6,540 nucleotides of DNA from Acidaminococcaceae bacterium (GTDB lineage Bacteria; Bacillota; Negativicutes; Acidaminococcales; Acidaminococcaceae): the NCBI GenBank assembly GCA_024405585.1, contig JAKSOM010000053.1, forward strand, positions 1 to 6,540, written 5' to 3'. Each line of letters opens with the position of its first letter. The stretch's first letter is position 1. Made by a program: the position numbers and the translations under genes. Shown piece after piece: positions 1-6,370 of the stretch. The notes beneath the pieces are model-generated. The model did no database searches and was not told the origin of the DNA. It saw only the letters and a program-made list of their open reading frames with translations.

Positions 1-1
1 G

Positions 2-1048
2 TTGTTTGTGGCCATAGAGGACGCCATTAAAGCCGAGTACAAGAAGAAGTACGGTGAAAGCGACAATGTGGAAGCTAAGGTGGATCGTACCAGTGGTGAG
101 ATTTCGGTGAATGCCATTTATACCGTCGTGGAGGGTGAACCTAAAGCGGGAGAAATTTCTCTGGAAGTGGCCCGTGAAAGCGATCCGGATTTTCAGGTGG
201 GAGATGTGATTACCCGTGAGGTGGCCAGAGATGAATTTGGGCGTATGGCAGCTCTGGCCGGCAAGCAGGTTGTGGTGCAACGCATTCGTGAAGCGGAACA
301 GAATTTTATCAATGAATACTACAACGAGCATCGGGGGACTGTAGTGAATGCTTTGGTGCAAAGAGTGGAGAATAGTACGGTTTTCCTCAATTTGGGGAGG
401 GCTGACGGGGTGCTGTTGCGCAGTGAACAAATTCCTGGAGAGCGTTGTGAAGTTCATTCACGCATAAAAGTCTATGTCGTGGATATGCGACGCACACGTA
501 TGGGGGTGCAGATTATGGTTTCCCGCACTCATCCAGGCCTGCTTCGTAAATTGTTCGAATTGGAGATTCCGGAGGTTGCCAACGGAGTTGTGGAAGTGAA
601 ATCCGTAGTCCGTGAGCCAGGTTCCAGGAGCAAGATTTCTGTGGCCTGTGCCGATAAGGATATAGATGCGGTAGGTGCTTGTGTAGGGCCCAGGGGCAAC
701 AGGGTGCAGGGTATTGTCAGTGAACTCTGTGGCGAAAAAATTGATATTGTGGCATATAGTGAGAATCCGGCGGAGTATGTGGCCAATGCTTTGAGTCCGT
801 CTAAGGTGGTTGCGGCGAATGCCAATGATGAGGAAAAGATTTGCAAGGTTGTAGTACCGGACCAACAATTGTCCCTTGCTATCGGCAAGGAGGGTCAAAA
901 CGCCAGGTTGGCAGCCAAATTGACAGGGTGGAAAATTGATATCAAGAGTGAGAGTCAGGCCGCTGCTGATGCGGAGACGGCGGTAAAGGCGGAGGAAAAA
1001 GTCGTAACAGTCGAAAAACAACAGGAACCAATCAATAAAGATGAGTGA
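2..1048 (+). CDS. nusA: Transcription elongation/termination factor NusA (5' end missing)
   Basis: NusA binds RNA polymerase and nascent RNA and modulates pausing, termination and antitermination. The window starts inside the gene: the first visible residues align with about residue 25 of Bacillus NusA, so TTG at 2 is only the first readable codon and not a proposed start. Visible residues 1-105 are the rest of the N-terminal polymerase-binding domain. An S1 RNA-binding domain follows at about 108-175, starting RGTVVNALVQRV. KH1 carries GPRG at 229-232, followed by GEKIDIV and EYVANALSPSKV. KH2 carries VPDQQLSLAIGKEGQNARLA at about 286-305, then TGWKIDIKSE. A short acidic/basic tail (about 318-348) is lineage-variable. 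The gene ends TGA at 1046-1048, followed directly by TAG in the same frame. It overlaps ylxQ by 8 bases, implying translational coupling. No frame damage is seen. Identification is secure. Confidence 0.97.
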   Translation: MFVAIEDAIKAEYKKKYGESDNVEAKVDRTSGEISVNAIYTVVEGEPKAGEISLEVARESDPDFQVGDVITREVARDEFGRMAALAGKQVVVQRIREAEQNFINEYYNEHRGTVVNALVQRVENSTVFLNLGRADGVLLRSEQIPGERCEVHSRIKVYVVDMRRTRMGVQIMVSRTHPGLLRKLFELEIPEVANGVVEVKSVVREPGSRSKISVACADKDIDAVGACVGPRGNRVQGIVSELCGEKIDIVAYSENPAEYVANALSPSKVVAANANDEEKICKVVVPDQQLSLAIGKEGQNARLAAKLTGWKIDIKSESQAAADAETAVKAEEKVVTVEKQQEPINKDE

Positions 1049-1334
1049 TAGCAGAAAGCGGCAATTTGTACTGGGTTTGGCACAAAAAGCCGGTAAACTT
1101 GTTTCGGGTGATTTTGCCGTCAAAAATGCCTTCAAAGAGGGTAGGGTAAAGATTTTGTTTGTGGCCCGGGATGCGGCTGCCGGTTCCAGGAAGGAGTTGC
1201 ATTTTCTTGCAGAAAAGGCGGGGGTTCCGGTTGACGAATCCCTGACAGCGGATGAAATTGGTTCATCCATCGGCAAGGGGAGCCGCATCAGTGCGGCTTT
1301 GCTGGATGAAAATTTTTTGAATATGCTGAGGTAG
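1041..1334 (+). CDS. ylxQ: YlxQ-type L7Ae/L30e/S12e/Gadd45-family RNA-binding protein
   Basis: A 97-residue protein of the ribosomal L7Ae family, the YlxQ group encoded between nusA and infB in many Firmicutes. Family members recognise kink-turn-like RNA; the cellular role of YlxQ is not well defined. Recognisable segments are the N-terminal LGLAQKAGKLVSG (about 11-23), a central KILFVARDAAAGSRKEL strand and helix, and a C-terminal IGKGSRISAALLDENF block, all characteristic of the family. Length matches the usual 95-105 residues. The ATG at 1041 overlaps the nusA end. The nearest SD-like run (AGGAA, 1023-1027) is far from the start, so coupling to nusA translation is more likely than an independent site. 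In the usual order ylxR lies between nusA and ylxQ; here it is missing. Confidence 0.92.
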   Translation: MSDSRKRQFVLGLAQKAGKLVSGDFAVKNAFKEGRVKILFVARDAAAGSRKELHFLAEKAGVPVDESLTADEIGSSIGKGSRISAALLDENFLNMLR

Positions 1335-1349
1335 AATACGAAATAAAAC

Positions 1350-1356
1350 AGGAGGT
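1350..1356 (+). promoter_or_regulatory. Strong ribosome binding site that fixes the start of the lysine-rich gene
   Basis: AGGAGGT lies 6 bases before ATG at 1363. A TTG at 1357-1359 in the same frame would extend the protein by two residues, but it directly abuts this site, so ATG 1363 is the supported start. Confidence 0.85.
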
Positions 1357-1362
1357 TTGAAA

Positions 1363-2073
1363 ATGTCAAAACGTGTTTATGAGGTTGCTAAGGAACTTGG
1401 GAAAACTGCTGCTGCAGTTGTTCTCGCTATGAAGAAAGCTGGGATTAACAAGAATGCGGTTGCCACACTGACGGATGCTGAGGTGGTAAAGGTTAAGAAA
1501 TTGAAGATTGAGGAGATTGCAGTTAAAGGAACCCCAGCGAAGAAGGCGGTTTTTGTAAAGAAAACAGAGCCGGCAAAGAAGGCAGAACCTGCCAAGAAGG
1601 CGGTTCCTGCGAAGAAGGCGGTTCCTGCGAAGAAGGCGGCTCCTGCGAAGAAGGCGGTTCCTGCTAAGAAGGCAGAACCTGCTAAGAAGGCGGCTCCTGC
1701 CAAGAAGGCAGAACCTGCGAAGAAGGCGGCTCCTGCCAAGAAGGCAGAATCTGCTAAGAAGGCGGTTCCTGCCAAGAAGGCGGTTCCTGCCAAGAAGGCA
1801 GAACCTGCGAAGAAGGCAGTTCCTGCTAAGAAGGCAGAACCTGCGAAGAAGGCAGTTCCTGCTAAGAAGGCAGAACCTGCTAAGAAAGCAGTTCCTGCTA
1901 AGAATGTCGTTAAGGAGTTGGCCGGCAAACCTAAGGAAGTTGCAAAGAAGGCCACTGATGTTAAGAAAGCTGTTGAGAAAGCAGTAAAAAAGGTCGCTAA
2001 GAAAGTAGTTGCCCAGAAAGCGGTTGTCAAGAAAGCCGTTGAAAAGGCAGTGAAGAAAGTGGCCAAAAAATAA
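1363..2073 (+). CDS. IF2_N-domain protein with long Lys/Ala/Pro repeat tail (histone H1-like), function unknown
   Basis: The protein has 236 residues. Residues 1-50 (KRVYEVAKELGKTAAAVV..., then LTDAEVVKVKKL) form an IF2_N-type domain like the start of IF-2 encoded immediately downstream; KRxxEVAKELG is shared by both. Residues 70-177 are 18 consecutive hexapeptides of the form PAKKA followed by V, E or A (one begins with S), with a partial nineteenth. The C-terminus carries the 15-residue VKKAVEKAVKKVAKK twice (200-214 and 222-236). I count about 72 lysines and one arginine against about 19 acidic residues, so it is extremely basic. No signal peptide or membrane segment is seen. Such tails occur in bacterial histone H1-like and AlgP/PhaF-type nucleic-acid-binding proteins, so RNA, ribosome or DNA binding is a reasonable inference. 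The IF2_N domain hints at ribosome or RNA association. The gene is probably co-transcribed with ylxQ (28-base gap) and infB (29-base gap). It could be misannotated as an infB fragment, but it has its own start, stop and ribosome binding site. Confidence 0.85.
   Translation: MSKRVYEVAKELGKTAAAVVLAMKKAGINKNAVATLTDAEVVKVKKLKIEEIAVKGTPAKKAVFVKKTEPAKKAEPAKKAVPAKKAVPAKKAAPAKKAVPAKKAEPAKKAAPAKKAEPAKKAAPAKKAESAKKAVPAKKAVPAKKAEPAKKAVPAKKAEPAKKAVPAKKAEPAKKAVPAKNVVKELAGKPKEVAKKATDVKKAVEKAVKKVAKKVVAQKAVVKKAVEKAVKKVAKK
1570..1893 (+). repeat. 18-bp coding tandem repeat, 18 units (PAKKA-x hexapeptides)
   Basis: Eighteen in-frame 18-base units encode PAKKA followed by V (8 units), E (7) or A (3); unit 11 begins with Ser rather than Pro. 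The final third alternates V and E units, giving a 36-base higher-order period. Two 36-base blocks (1804-1839 and 1840-1875) are identical base for base, indicating a recent duplication. Copy number is likely to vary between strains through slippage or recombination, and the block is a plausible place for assembly collapse. Confidence 0.95.
1960..2070 (+). repeat. Pair of 15-codon repeats at the C-terminus of the lysine-rich protein
   Basis: Bases 1960-2004 and 2026-2070 both encode VKKAVEKAVKKVAKK. The peptide copies are identical while many third codon positions differ (for example GCT/GCC, GAG/GAA, GTC/GTG). This suggests an older duplication whose protein sequence has been kept. The pattern of Val/Ala and Lys would suit an amphipathic basic helix. 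Confidence 0.88.
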
Positions 2074-2090
2074 TTAAGTCATAACTTGTT

Positions 2091-2099
2091 GGAGGTGAT
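2091..2099 (+). promoter_or_regulatory. Near-perfect ribosome binding site of infB
   Basis: GGAGGTGAT matches the complement of the 16S rRNA 3' end over nine bases; the GGAGG core is 7 bases before ATG at 2103. It supports that start over the out-of-frame ATG at 2098. Confidence 0.88.
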
Positions 2100-2102
2100 G
2101 CT

Positions 2103-4409
2103 ATGGCTGGTAAAAGAATACATGAAGTTGCAAAAGAGCTTGGCAGAACCGCCAGTGAGGTTATTTCGCTGCTTGCTAAGCATGGAGTTGAAAAGAAATC
2201 CAATTTCAGCGGTATAAGTGACAAGGAAATTGAGATTGTCGAAAAGGCATTTGCACCTAAGTCGGTGCAAACGTCTGTTTCTGCCCACAAACCGGTGTTC
2301 AAGTTGGTGAGGAAGGCGGATAATCGTGCCGGCTCTAAGGCGGAAGAAAAGGTCCAGGCAAAGCCGGAGACCAAAGTTGACAGCAATGTTCAGCCCGCAA
2401 AAATAACAAAAGGGGAAAGTGATGTTGAGATGGCTAAACCTGTAGTGAGGACCGAACAAAAACCTGAGCCTAAGGCAGAGGAACCAAAGGTTGCAAAGCC
2501 GGTTGAGGTAAAGATGCCTGTTCCCAAGGAGAAGGGCGGCACTGTTGAAAACAGGAGCAGCGACAACAGAAAACAGGAGCAGAAACCCGAAGGGGGGCAG
2601 AGACCTGCCAATAGGGATAATGGTCAACGCAACCAAAACAACAGAGGACAGACGGGCGGCCAAAAAACCCAGGATAATAGGAACCAGCGGGATAACAGGC
2701 CGCAGCAGGGGAACCGTCCCCAGGGGAGTAATTTCCGTAATCAAGACAACAGGAATCAGCCGAACCGTGGCAACGGAATGCGTAATCAGGACAACAGGGG
2801 CCAGGGCGGCCGCCAGCAGGACAACAGAAACCAACAGGGGAACAGATCCCAGGGCGGTGGCGGGTTTAAGTCCCAGGACAACAGAAACCAGCGGGACAAC
2901 AGATCCCAGCAGGGGAATCGTCCTCAAGGGAACAATTTTAGGGGTACGGACAACAGAAACCAGCCGAATCGCAGTAACGGATTCCGCAGTCAGGACAACA
3001 AGGACCAGGGCGGCGGTTTCAGGTCTCAGGACAATCGCAACCAGTCCGGCCGTCCCCAGGGTAACAGACCCCAAGGGGGAGGATCCCGCAGTCAGGACAA
3101 CAAGGCCAATGACAGGCGTAAGGTTGAACATACTTTTGTCAGCGAGAGGGAGCGTAGCGACAGAAATCGTGAGCGTAACCGTGCTAATAACAAAAATTAT
3201 AAAGACAAGCGGATGGAGGGGAGTTATGCAACCAAGGAATCCCGCCCCAACCGCAGTCAGGGACATGAATTCAATCCCAATGCGGGCAAGAAAAATCAAA
3301 ACCAGCCCGTTAGGGAAATTATCAGACCCACCAGTGTGGAAGTGGGCGTAAGCATCAGTGTTAAGGAATTCAGTCAGCTTATAAAACGGGATGCCAGCGA
3401 AGTTATCAAGAAACTTTTCCTGATGGGGATGATGGTGACCATCAATCAGGACATTGATTTTGATACGGCGGTTTTGATTGGTGACGAATTCGGCTGTACT
3501 GTTACATCCGCCGCACCGGAAAGGGATTTGACGGAGATTCCTGAAGTTGATGATCCGGAAGAGAAGCGTTTGCCCCGTCCGCCGGTGGTTACGGTTATGG
3601 GTCATGTTGACCACGGCAAGACCAGTTTGCTGGATGCAATCCGCAAGACCAATGTTACTGCCAGGGAGGCGGGAGGCATCACCCAGCATATCGGTGCATA
3701 TAAAGTTACATACAACGGCAAGACCATTGTGTTTTTGGATACTCCCGGTCATGAGGCCTTTACTGCCATGCGTGCCCGTGGAGCACAGGTTACGGATGTG
3801 GCCGTATTAGTTGTGGCTGCGGATGACGGGGTTATGCCCCAGACCATTGAAGCCATCAATCATGCCAAGTCCGCCAAAGTGCCGGTTATTGTGGCTATCA
3901 ATAAGATTGACAAGCCCACCGCCAATCAGGACCATGTGAAGCAGCAGTTGGCTGAACATGAGCTGATTCCTGAGGATTGGGGTGGGGATACGGTTATGGT
4001 GCCTGTTTCCGCCCATACCAAGGAGGGCATTCCTGATCTTTTGGAGATGATCCAGTTGGTGGCTGATGTTGGTGAATTGAAGGCCAATCCTAATCTGCCG
4101 GCCCGTGGTACTATTATCGAGGCCCAGTTGGATAAGGGGCGTGGCCCTGTAGCCACAGTGCTGGTTCAGCGTGGCACCTTGAATGTGGGAGATACCATTA
4201 TCGCCGGCACCTGCTACGGTAAGGTACGCGCCATGGTGAATGACCGTGGCGAAAAGGTGAAGAAAGCCGGTCCCTCCATGCCTGTTGAGGTGCTGGGTTT
4301 GAACGATCGAGACGGTGCACGGCGGTGTTGCCCGCAGTGTGGCGGAGGAGCGTATTTCCAAGGTGCGTCAGGAAGAACAGAAGACCGCAGGCAAGGTCAG
4401 CTTGGATGA
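2103..4409 (+). CDS. infB: Translation initiation factor IF-2, N-terminal part: N domain, linker, G domain, domain II (frame broken)
   Basis: IF-2 is the GTPase that brings fMet-tRNA to the 30S subunit and promotes subunit joining. Residues 1-50 are an IF2_N domain; about 55-400 is a low-complexity linker, first K/P/E-rich and then N/Q/R/G-rich; about 409-470 is a second IF2_N-type domain ([19 protein letters not shown]). The GTPase domain has G1 GHVDHGKT (500-507), G2 GGITQHIGA (524-532), G3 DTPGH (546-550), G4 NKID (600-603) and G5 SAH (636-638), all intact. Domain II runs from about residue 664 ([20 protein letters not shown]) to VLGLND (about 735). After GLND the frame yields an unrelated, Cys/Arg-rich stretch of about 33 residues and stops at TGA 4407, while the true continuation lies in another frame. 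The break sits between domain II and domain III. IF-2 is essential, so this is either a sequence error or an unusual split. Confidence 0.93.
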   Translation: MAGKRIHEVAKELGRTASEVISLLAKHGVEKKSNFSGISDKEIEIVEKAFAPKSVQTSVSAHKPVFKLVRKADNRAGSKAEEKVQAKPETKVDSNVQPAKITKGESDVEMAKPVVRTEQKPEPKAEEPKVAKPVEVKMPVPKEKGGTVENRSSDNRKQEQKPEGGQRPANRDNGQRNQNNRGQTGGQKTQDNRNQRDNRPQQGNRPQGSNFRNQDNRNQPNRGNGMRNQDNRGQGGRQQDNRNQQGNRSQGGGGFKSQDNRNQRDNRSQQGNRPQGNNFRGTDNRNQPNRSNGFRSQDNKDQGGGFRSQDNRNQSGRPQGNRPQGGGSRSQDNKANDRRKVEHTFVSERERSDRNRERNRANNKNYKDKRMEGSYATKESRPNRSQGHEFNPNAGKKNQNQPVREIIRPTSVEVGVSISVKEFSQLIKRDASEVIKKLFLMGMMVTINQDIDFDTAVLIGDEFGCTVTSAAPERDLTEIPEVDDPEEKRLPRPPVVTVMGHVDHGKTSLLDAIRKTNVTAREAGGITQHIGAYKVTYNGKTIVFLDTPGHEAFTAMRARGAQVTDVAVLVVAADDGVMPQTIEAINHAKSAKVPVIVAINKIDKPTANQDHVKQQLAEHELIPEDWGGDTVMVPVSAHTKEGIPDLLEMIQLVADVGELKANPNLPARGTIIEAQLDKGRGPVATVLVQRGTLNVGDTIIAGTCYGKVRAMVNDRGEKVKKAGPSMPVEVLGLNDRDGARRCCPQCGGGAYFQGASGRTEDRRQGQLG
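2670..3014 (+). repeat. Imperfect 47-codon duplication inside the IF-2 linker
   Basis: Residues 190-236 (2670-2810) and 258-304 (2874-3014) of IF-2 both begin [10 protein letters not shown] and continue [16 protein letters not shown] and NGxR. I count 38 of 47 identical residues. They are separated by 21 residues that also contain [10 protein letters not shown]. The whole 2600-3110 stretch is dominated by Asn, Gln, Arg, Asp and Gly, a disordered and strongly basic composition. Confidence 0.88.
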
Positions 4410-5046
4410 TTTGTTCCAACGCATTCAGGAAGGCGAGATTAAGGATTTGAACATTGTTGTCAAGGCAGATGTACAGGGTTCCATTGAGGCCTTGAGGCAA
4501 TCTTTGGAGAAGATTAAGAACGATGAAGTGAAGGTTGTGGTGGTGCACGCTGGTGTGGGCGCCATTACCGAATCCGATGTTATGCTTGCTTCTGCATCCA
4601 ATGCGTTGGTAATCGGCTTTAATGTCCGTCCTGATGCCAATGCCCGTAAGGTGGCTGAGACGGAGAAGGTTGACATCAGAATGTACAGGGTCATCTATGA
4701 TGCTCTGAATGATGTGGAAGCCGCCATCAGGGGTATGTTGGCTCCCAAGTTCAAAGAGGTTATTCTCGGTCGGGTGGAGGTTCGTCAGGTTATCCGCATC
4801 AACAAGATGATTATTGCCGGTTGCTATGTTTTGGAAGGCAAGGTTACCAATAACGGTAAGGTACGTGTGGTCCGTGACGGCATTGTCATTCATGAAGGTG
4901 AGATTGATTCTTTGCGCCGGTTCAAGGACGATGTGAAGGAAGTGCAACAGGGTTTTGAATGCGGTATGACTTTGGAGAATTTTGCGGATATCCACGAAAA
5001 CGACCAGTTTGAAATCTTCAATATGGAAGAAGTAGCGGTAGAATAG
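4315..5046 (+). CDS. infB: Translation initiation factor IF-2, C-terminal part (domains III and IV)
   Basis: This is the continuation of infB in the frame shifted +1 relative to the upstream part. It is readable from 4303, with GTG at 4315 as the first possible start. [14 protein letters not shown] begins the linker before domain [35 protein letters not shown] and [18 protein letters not shown] are classic IF-2 domain III (C1) sequences. [33 protein letters not shown] and [18 protein letters not shown] lead into and form the C2 domain that binds the fMet-tRNA acceptor end. No ribosome binding site precedes GTG 4315, so independent translation is not well supported. Between GLND and the conserved Ala-Arg, Bacillus IF-2 has 16 residues (48 bases), while here there are 22 bases. 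About 26 bases are therefore missing, which also explains the frame change. Repaired, the protein would be about 990 residues. Confidence 0.9.
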   Translation: MHGGVARSVAEERISKVRQEEQKTAGKVSLDDLFQRIQEGEIKDLNIVVKADVQGSIEALRQSLEKIKNDEVKVVVVHAGVGAITESDVMLASASNALVIGFNVRPDANARKVAETEKVDIRMYRVIYDALNDVEAAIRGMLAPKFKEVILGRVEVRQVIRINKMIIAGCYVLEGKVTNNGKVRVVRDGIVIHEGEIDSLRRFKDDVKEVQQGFECGMTLENFADIHENDQFEIFNMEEVAVE

Positions 5047-5061
5047 TGGTGCAGGTGGTTC

Positions 5062-5496
5062 ATGTCTAAGGTTCGGCTGGAAAAGGTTCAGGAAGCAATA
5101 TATCAGGAAGTGTGCAAGATGTTGCTTTTTGAAGTGAAGAATGAGAAGATTAACGGTGTTAATGTTACCGGGGTTGAGGTGTCTTCAGATTTGAGTTATG
5201 CCAAGGTCTTTGTCAGCTTGTATGGGACGAAGGAAGAGCAGGAGGATTGTCTGGAGGCACTGAACAAATCCAAAGGGTATTTTCGTTCGGAAATTGCCAA
5301 AAGGATTCAAATGAGATATACGCCGGAAATACATTTTGTCAGGGATGACTCGGCGGCTTATGCGGCCCGCATTGAGGAACTTTTGGCAAAGATTAAACAG
5401 GTAGAATGGTATGACAGAAAAACTAGGGTTGCCGGAAATCGGCAAAGTTTTGCTGGGGGCGGATCGCATTGCGATAGCCGTCCATTTAAGCCCTGA
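5062..5496 (+). CDS. rbfA: 30S ribosome-binding factor RbfA (possible stop loss; core ends near 5406)
   Basis: RbfA is a small KH-fold protein that assists late 30S maturation near the 5' helix of 16S rRNA. Family features are RLEKVQEAIYQEV (5-17), GVNVTGVEVSSDLSYAKVFVS (about 32-52), LNKSKGYFRSEIAKRI (67-82) and RYTPEIHFVRDDS (85-97). ATG at 5062 is preceded by AGGTGG (5053-5058). The open frame runs to TGA at 5494, giving 144 residues, but the RbfA homology ends around residue 115 (KIKQVE), close to the usual 115-120. The last 28 or so residues are encoded by bases that also form the start of the next gene in another frame. A TAG in place of TGG at 5407 would give a normal end two bases before the next ATG. 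The extension is probably not original. Confidence 0.92.
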   Translation: MSKVRLEKVQEAIYQEVCKMLLFEVKNEKINGVNVTGVEVSSDLSYAKVFVSLYGTKEEQEDCLEALNKSKGYFRSEIAKRIQMRYTPEIHFVRDDSAAYAARIEELLAKIKQVEWYDRKTRVAGNRQSFAGGGSHCDSRPFKP

Positions 5497-6004
5497 TGGT
5501 GATGCTTTGGGCAGTTCCCTCGGTCTGGCGGGGGTACTGAGCAAATTGGGCAAGGATGTGACAATCTTTGTGGATGACATCATCAAGGGCTTTAAATTTT
5601 TGCCGGAAGTGGCGGCAATCAAAACGGTCAGGGATTTGGATGCTTTTGACAGAGCGGATTTTGATTTGCTTTGTGTGTTGGATTGCAGCACTTTGGCCCG
5701 TATCGGTAGGGTGAAGAATAAAGTGAAGGCACCCCTCACAGTTAATATTGACCACCATATTTCCAATGAGGGATTTACGGATTACGCCTATATTGACGGT
5801 TACGCTGCGGCTACGGCCGAAATTATTGTGGATTTGCTTCGTGTGATGCAGTGGCCTGTGGATGAAAGGATTGCCACTTTCCTTTATATGGGGTTGGTGA
5901 CGGATTCAGGTTCTTTCAGCTTTTCCTGTACCCGGGGCGCCACCTTGCAAAACGCCGCCTTTTTGGTGGAGCATGGGGCCCAACCCAGTTTGATTCATGA
6001 CTGA
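5411..6004 (+). CDS. nrnA: DHH-family phosphoesterase (NrnA-like oligoribonuclease/pAp phosphatase), N-terminal DHH domain, ends at premature TGA
   Basis: NrnA-type enzymes degrade 2-5-nt RNA and dephosphorylate pAp using two metal ions. Motif I HLSPDGDALGSSLGL (25-39) supplies His25, Asp29 and Asp31. Motif II is LDCS (Asp91), motif III NIDHHISN (114-116) and motif IV GLVTDSGSF (Asp165), so the DHH domain is complete. ATG at 5411 is right for the family and lies just after the rbfA core, with weak SD-like AGGT upstream. The frame stops at TGA 6002-6004, codon 198, and the same frame then continues with the expected C-terminal part. A CGA (Arg) codon with one C-to-T change would account for it: the corrected context HDRLDDMEW looks normal. 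Corrected length is 319 residues, typical of the family. As read, the product lacks the DHHA1 substrate-binding domain. The gene symbol is by analogy with Bacillus. Confidence 0.85.
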   Translation: MTEKLGLPEIGKVLLGADRIAIAVHLSPDGDALGSSLGLAGVLSKLGKDVTIFVDDIIKGFKFLPEVAAIKTVRDLDAFDRADFDLLCVLDCSTLARIGRVKNKVKAPLTVNIDHHISNEGFTDYAYIDGYAAATAEIIVDLLRVMQWPVDERIATFLYMGLVTDSGSFSFSCTRGATLQNAAFLVEHGAQPSLIHD

Positions 6005-6370
6005 TTGGATGATATGGAGTGGCGCAGTGTAAAAGCCCTGCGGGAGGCGCTTGACACTATGACTTTTGCCTTTGAGGGCAGGGTGGCCTATATGTATACG
6101 GATTTGGAGCATTATGACCCTTTGGCGGATATGGACAGTTTTTCTTCCTATCCCCGCAGAATCATCGGTACGGAAATTGCTTTTTATCTGAAGGAAGTGG
6201 AGCCGGGTCTCACCAGGGCATCCATCCGCAGCAGACGGTATGACGTATCAAAGTTGGCCCTGATTTTCCATGGGGGCGGTCATGCCAAGGCGGCAGGTTG
6301 TACAATTCATTTGCCCCTGCAGCAGGCGACGGAAGCGATTTTGAAGGAAATTGGAAAGCTATATTTTTAA
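6005..6370 (+). pseudogene. nrnA: C-terminal DHHA1 part of the interrupted DHH phosphoesterase
   Basis: This directly continues the preceding frame after the TGA at 6002. It encodes the linker (LDDMEWRSVKALREAL) and the DHHA1 domain, including the glycine-rich GGGHAKAAG substrate-binding motif (residues 288-296 of the joined protein). It ends TAA at 6368-6370. TTG 6005 and ATG 6014 are possible starts, but neither has a ribosome binding site, so this is unlikely to be an independent gene. No other damage is seen in this half, consistent with a single-base lesion or error. Confidence 0.82.

Noticed and set aside
1570..1893. CRISPR-like array because of regular short repeats
   Set aside because: The units are contiguous 18-base in-frame codon repeats with no unique spacers.
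1377..2066. A 229-codon minus-strand open frame of Phe/Leu/Ala repeats that resembles membrane segments
   Set aside because: It is the reverse reading of the 18-bp repeat; the hydrophobic pattern follows directly from AAG/GCx codons read backwards, and the sense strand has the ribosome binding site and the IF2_N homology.
2545..3351. A 268-codon plus-strand frame within the infB linker
   Set aside because: It is an alternate frame of the repetitive Asn/Gln/Arg linker without a ribosome binding site or homology.
2079..3752. A 557-codon open frame on the minus strand opposite infB
   Set aside because: It is antisense to clearly homologous IF-2 sequence, spans the low-complexity linker that suppresses stops on both strands, and its translation shows no recognisable domain.
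4303..4330. Programmed ribosomal frameshift in infB
   Set aside because: No slippery run followed by a clear hairpin or SD-like stimulator was seen in the overlap, and about 26 expected bases are missing, which a frameshift event would not explain.
6002..6004. TGA read as an amino acid (alternative genetic code) to explain the interrupted DHH gene
   Set aside because: TGG is used for Trp in conserved places (for example NusA TGW, IF-2 EDWGG), no other internal TGA interrupts homologous sequence, and it would not explain the infB frameshift. The nusA TGA is followed at once by TAG, so it cannot decide the matter alone.
6049..6075. A -35-like TTGACA run within the DHH gene as a promoter for truB
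   Set aside because: It lies inside conserved coding sequence and I could not see a properly spaced -10 element.
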